Shown here: positions 60,721-64,000 of the stretch, one piece after another
Layout of the letters: the number at the start of each line of letters is the position of its first letter
Numbering within the stretch: the first letter of the stretch is position 1
DNA from: Eriocheir sinensis
Taxonomy: Eukaryota > Arthropoda > Malacostraca > Decapoda > Varunidae
Direction of reading: 5' to 3'
Length of the DNA: 64,000 nt
Assembly (NCBI RefSeq): GCF_024679095.1
Contig: NC_066553.1
Span: 3,275,494-3,339,493 of the forward strand
The notes under the pieces: model-generated
Told to the model about the DNA's origin: nothing
Database searches by the model: none
Seen by the model: the letters and a program-made list of their open reading frames with translations, nothing else
Program-made: the position numbers and the translations under genes

Positions 60721-63700
60721 TGGAAGTCAGAATCCAGGCATCATGTCTATATAACTGTACAATCTGTCAGTTTTTTGAGAGCGACATATAGTTTTGTTTA
60801 TTGATTTATAACCTTGTGAACGAGGTCAGTATGCAGAAAGGATTCCTGACGTAACACAGTACAGTGATGCCGCCACATCTCGCTCTAGCAAAGTGTTTGA
60901 AGCAACTTTAGATGTCTTCACAACCTGAGCGAATGGACTGCGTTGTTTCATTGTGTCATGAGTATTGTCATTTGATATTGTGCTAGTGAGACCAATTCCT
61001 TTACCCTGTTGCGTGTGTAAGCCACAATACAGTATTGTCATGGTTTTGTGGTGAGTGGTTTTCAAAAACCTCTGAGTAAGAATGTGTATTATTACGAATC
61101 TTAATGTTTTATACGAATGGCTACCTGCTATAAGCAATGACGTCATAAATACATGATTATTATTTATGGTGCAGAGATACAGAGGCAACCAGGCGAAGAC
61201 GTGTTGAAGTGGCTGGATTTCCAGAGACTTTGTACCTGACGACAATCGCCACAGTAGTCAAATTCTTTAAAAGCTTGGACCCATATCTGTAATCTTATGC
61301 CCTGGACTATATAAGTGTCAGGCCTGTGTTCAGGGGTGTGATATTACCTTGTCACATCGAGTCAAGATTGTCATCACCTCGAGAGCCTATAGAGGTGAAG
61401 GGTGCTTTGGGAAGGAGCTCCTCAGGGCTGAAGAGGAGTACAATGAAGGGTGTTCGATCTGGAGGAACGGTTTTCTCTCGTTGTGTACTCAAGTGTCGCT
61501 CTTTGTCACTTTGAAGATGAGATTCCGTTAAGTTATGTTAAGAAAAGGGCGGCAATTGTTTTACGAGGGAAGTAAAGGGTCATTGTAATGCAGATAACTT
61601 TATCTACAAACTACTCTCAGGTGTTTGTGTTTGGCATGGCATACAGCTGTTGTCCGGACGCCAATCATGATGAAAATGAGTTTCGAAATTTGCGTTTCAG
61701 AATCTGAAGGCGATAAAGTTGTAAAGTAAGAGGGCTTGGAATAAAAAAAAAGTTATATTCTTAAAAAATAAATGCACATAGTTTGCCTATGAAAAGAGTG
61801 CACTCCGGCAAGTTTGATTATGATGTATTTATGCTTGTCTTTATTGGAAGGTTTTGACAAGACTAGAACACACGGAGGAAACACACACGCAATACACGAA
61901 AATCACACAAAGACGTAGGAGGTTTCCTGGGCTGCGAACGAGAATGGTTCAGTTGCATACCAACTGTAGCAAAATTCATCTCGGTTATTTCAAATAAATA
62001 TATTTTGCATTTCTGATTGCAAAGTGAGCTTTTCAATTCGTATTTTCCAGTACTGTTATTCAGTCCTTGTTTGCGCGCCATTTACGGAATTCGTTTAGTG
62101 TCCGCTGCGCCGCTGCGCCTGTTTGGCCATTCAGCCGTTGCCGTCCTGCTCGACACAGAACACAAACACCAGACGTGAGATAAGTGAATGTAAGCGGAGT
62201 AACACTGAATGTGCTTCACGAGTTGAACGGTCCGCGAGTGTTTGCCGTACGAAAAGTTGCCTTATCACAGCAATAGTTTTGTTGACTTTCGTGCGGATTG
62301 TTCGTTTTTCTAAAAACAGCCAGTACTATCAGACTTATTAATCATCCTGTCCTGATAAGTGTTGTTACAGTTACTTGAACGAGATGACAAGAACAACCTT
62401 CACCAGGTGTCTGTTCTGACCAGCTGGTGGACCGCAGTAAAGGACTGTGCAACTTGATGCTTTTACTGAAATTAAGGAGCCTACACACCTGCCGGGCTCC
62501 AGAGAAAAAGGTAACGCGTATAAACAAGGATTTAAGTGTACTGAATAAACAGCCAGGAACCTCTGCTGTTGTTTCTGTTTTTATTTTCATTCGAGGACAC
62601 ACCGCAGCACCGCATGTCACCATCCTTGTCTCGCGTGTCTCCAAGGCTGTTGTAGCTGGCAGTTAAATGCGCGGCAGAGTCACTTGTCTCACTGTGATTG
62701 GATAATTACTGTATTGTGGCACGACTTATTCACGGGCTCCAGGAACCTTCGCATCATTCGTCTCATATAATCTGCTAGGTCTTTGAATACAGGTATTTCT
62801 TGACCTAAGAAACGCAATGAGTGCGCATCTTTTCGGAAATCTTGTTAATATCTTCGACTCATCTTTTATAGGGCTACGTGTTATAATATATTACCTACAG
62901 GAATAGTATTGATACTAGTACAGTAATTTTCTGAAAAGCCACCTCTATAAAATCAAAATAATGAAGGTCACCACTTTTAACAATGATGTTCCTCAGGGCA
63001 CCGACGTGGAACCCTTACTTTGTTCACAATAATGTTATCCAATGAAGGTCTTGTTCAGGTCAACACCCATTGCACTACTCCCGGTATCTGCGCGCGCACC
63101 CAAATACGAAGAACAACTTCAAATTTCTGTTTCTAGGTACCCTGATGAACACAGAGACACACCTGTTCTTTATCACACTTAGGAACTGACGGAAATCTTG
63201 GTTTTCTTTCAACATGATATACAGCCTGGCCCATCATAGATCAATTAAAGCAAAAATCGTATAAATTAATGATCAATTTTGGAAACTACAAATGTCTAGG
63301 GCTTTTAGTCAAGTTTTCTCATGGTCTGTTTTGCGTTCATCTTTGGGCAATATTTCTCCAGTTAGGTTTATTGTATCGCCTGTTTGCTGCTTTTTCCATT
63401 TCTTTTCTTATTCTACTTATATATTTTATTTTTCCCGTCTCCCTGTGTTCCCTATATTGTTTTTTCTATTGTTTTCTTCTCTCAGTTTTCTCTCCACTTC
63501 ATTTGTCATTTTTCTTGTTTCCTTCTTCTACTACATTGGATAATTTTATATATACATCTCAAGTAATTATTTCTTTCATCAATGTTCTCCAAATGTCATT
63601 GATTCCGTGATTATCTCATGCCATGGTCAAACTTTTTTTTTTGTTTCTCTTCATCTTGCCGTCTCTCTTCATTATCCTCTCCCGCCCCCTCTTCCTTCCT

Positions 63701-63895
63701 CTTTTCCCCTCCGGGACCGTCCGGTCGATATCCTATTAGCATGCTGCCAATAAAACAAACATTGAGTCCCCTCGACTGTTTGTCAAGGGGAAAAAACGGG
63801 ACGCTTATGGGAATTTATGCAGCAGCCCATGACAAAAAGTGGTTCTTAATGTTCTTTATGTTATGTAACCTAAAGTGTACATATATTGGAGATAG

Positions 63896-63896
<1 letters not shown>

Positions 63897-63963
<67 letters not shown>
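63897..63963 (+). repeat. (AC)n microsatellite
   Basis: About 33 units near the window end. Confidence 0.95.
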
Positions 63964-63967
<4 letters not shown>

Positions 63968-64000
63968 TGCACGCACACAACTTTATCCAAAAACGGTACG

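Overview
This window looks like nuclear DNA of an arthropod, most likely a decapod crustacean. The evidence is split protein-coding exons with GT-AG borders, very dense and long microsatellites (AC, AG and AT tracts up to about 290 bp), tRNA-derived SINEs, several decayed non-LTR retrotransposons of types common in decapod genomes, and 16-bp and ~105-bp satellites. The decapod assignment is an inference from repeat style and gene structure. No species is claimed.

The only gene I recognise is on the minus strand and runs from about 41.8 kb down to 6.5 kb: a nicotinic acetylcholine receptor subunit of the alpha7-like group, closest in architecture to insect nAChR alpha6. Recognisable in transcript order are exon 3 (two alternative 45-bp copies, 41.74 and 41.06 kb), exon 4 (39.9 kb), exon 5 with the Cys-loop (35.9 kb), exon 6 (33.5 kb), exon 7 (two alternative 195-bp copies, 31.9 and 30.9 kb, carrying loop C, TM1 and the start of TM2), exon 8 (six open copies, 23.1, 18.6, 18.3, 17.2, 14.9 and 13.7 kb, carrying the pore-lining TM2 and the TM2-TM3 loop), and exon 9 (6.5 kb, TM3). 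Exons 1-2 and the exons after TM3 were not found; the latter probably lie beyond position 1. One of each cassette plus the constant exons gives one continuous 268-codon frame.

The main discovery is the cassette architecture. Insect alpha6 genes are known for two exon 3 copies and about two or three exon 8 copies. Here exon 8 has expanded to six open copies plus at least one clear pseudoexon (15.4 kb) and weaker relics, and exon 7 is also duplicated. If used exclusively, 2 x 2 x 6 = 24 receptors could come from this gene. The exon 8 copies differ mostly at the outer pore positions 16', 17' and 20', and the exon 7 copies change pore position 2' (Ser or Thr) and loop C. One exon 8 copy (13.7 kb) is strongly divergent, one codon shorter, and still in frame with intact splice borders.

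Around the gene: 0-4.3 kb holds a 16-bp satellite in both orientations. The introns hold microsatellites, SINEs, two foldback MITE-like elements (34.8 and 36.4 kb), a pogo-like TIR element (32.1 kb) and an array of three 137-bp units (35.2 kb). The region 42-64 kb holds decayed LINEs (43.1-44.5, 46.6-47.5 and 57.7-58.5 kb), two arrays of one repeat family with shared flanks (47.9-48.5 and 52.5-53.7 kb), a 1.8-kb homopyrimidine tract (49.6-51.4 kb), a SINE (51.7 kb) and long AG tracts (58.8-59.2 kb). No second protein gene could be recognised there.
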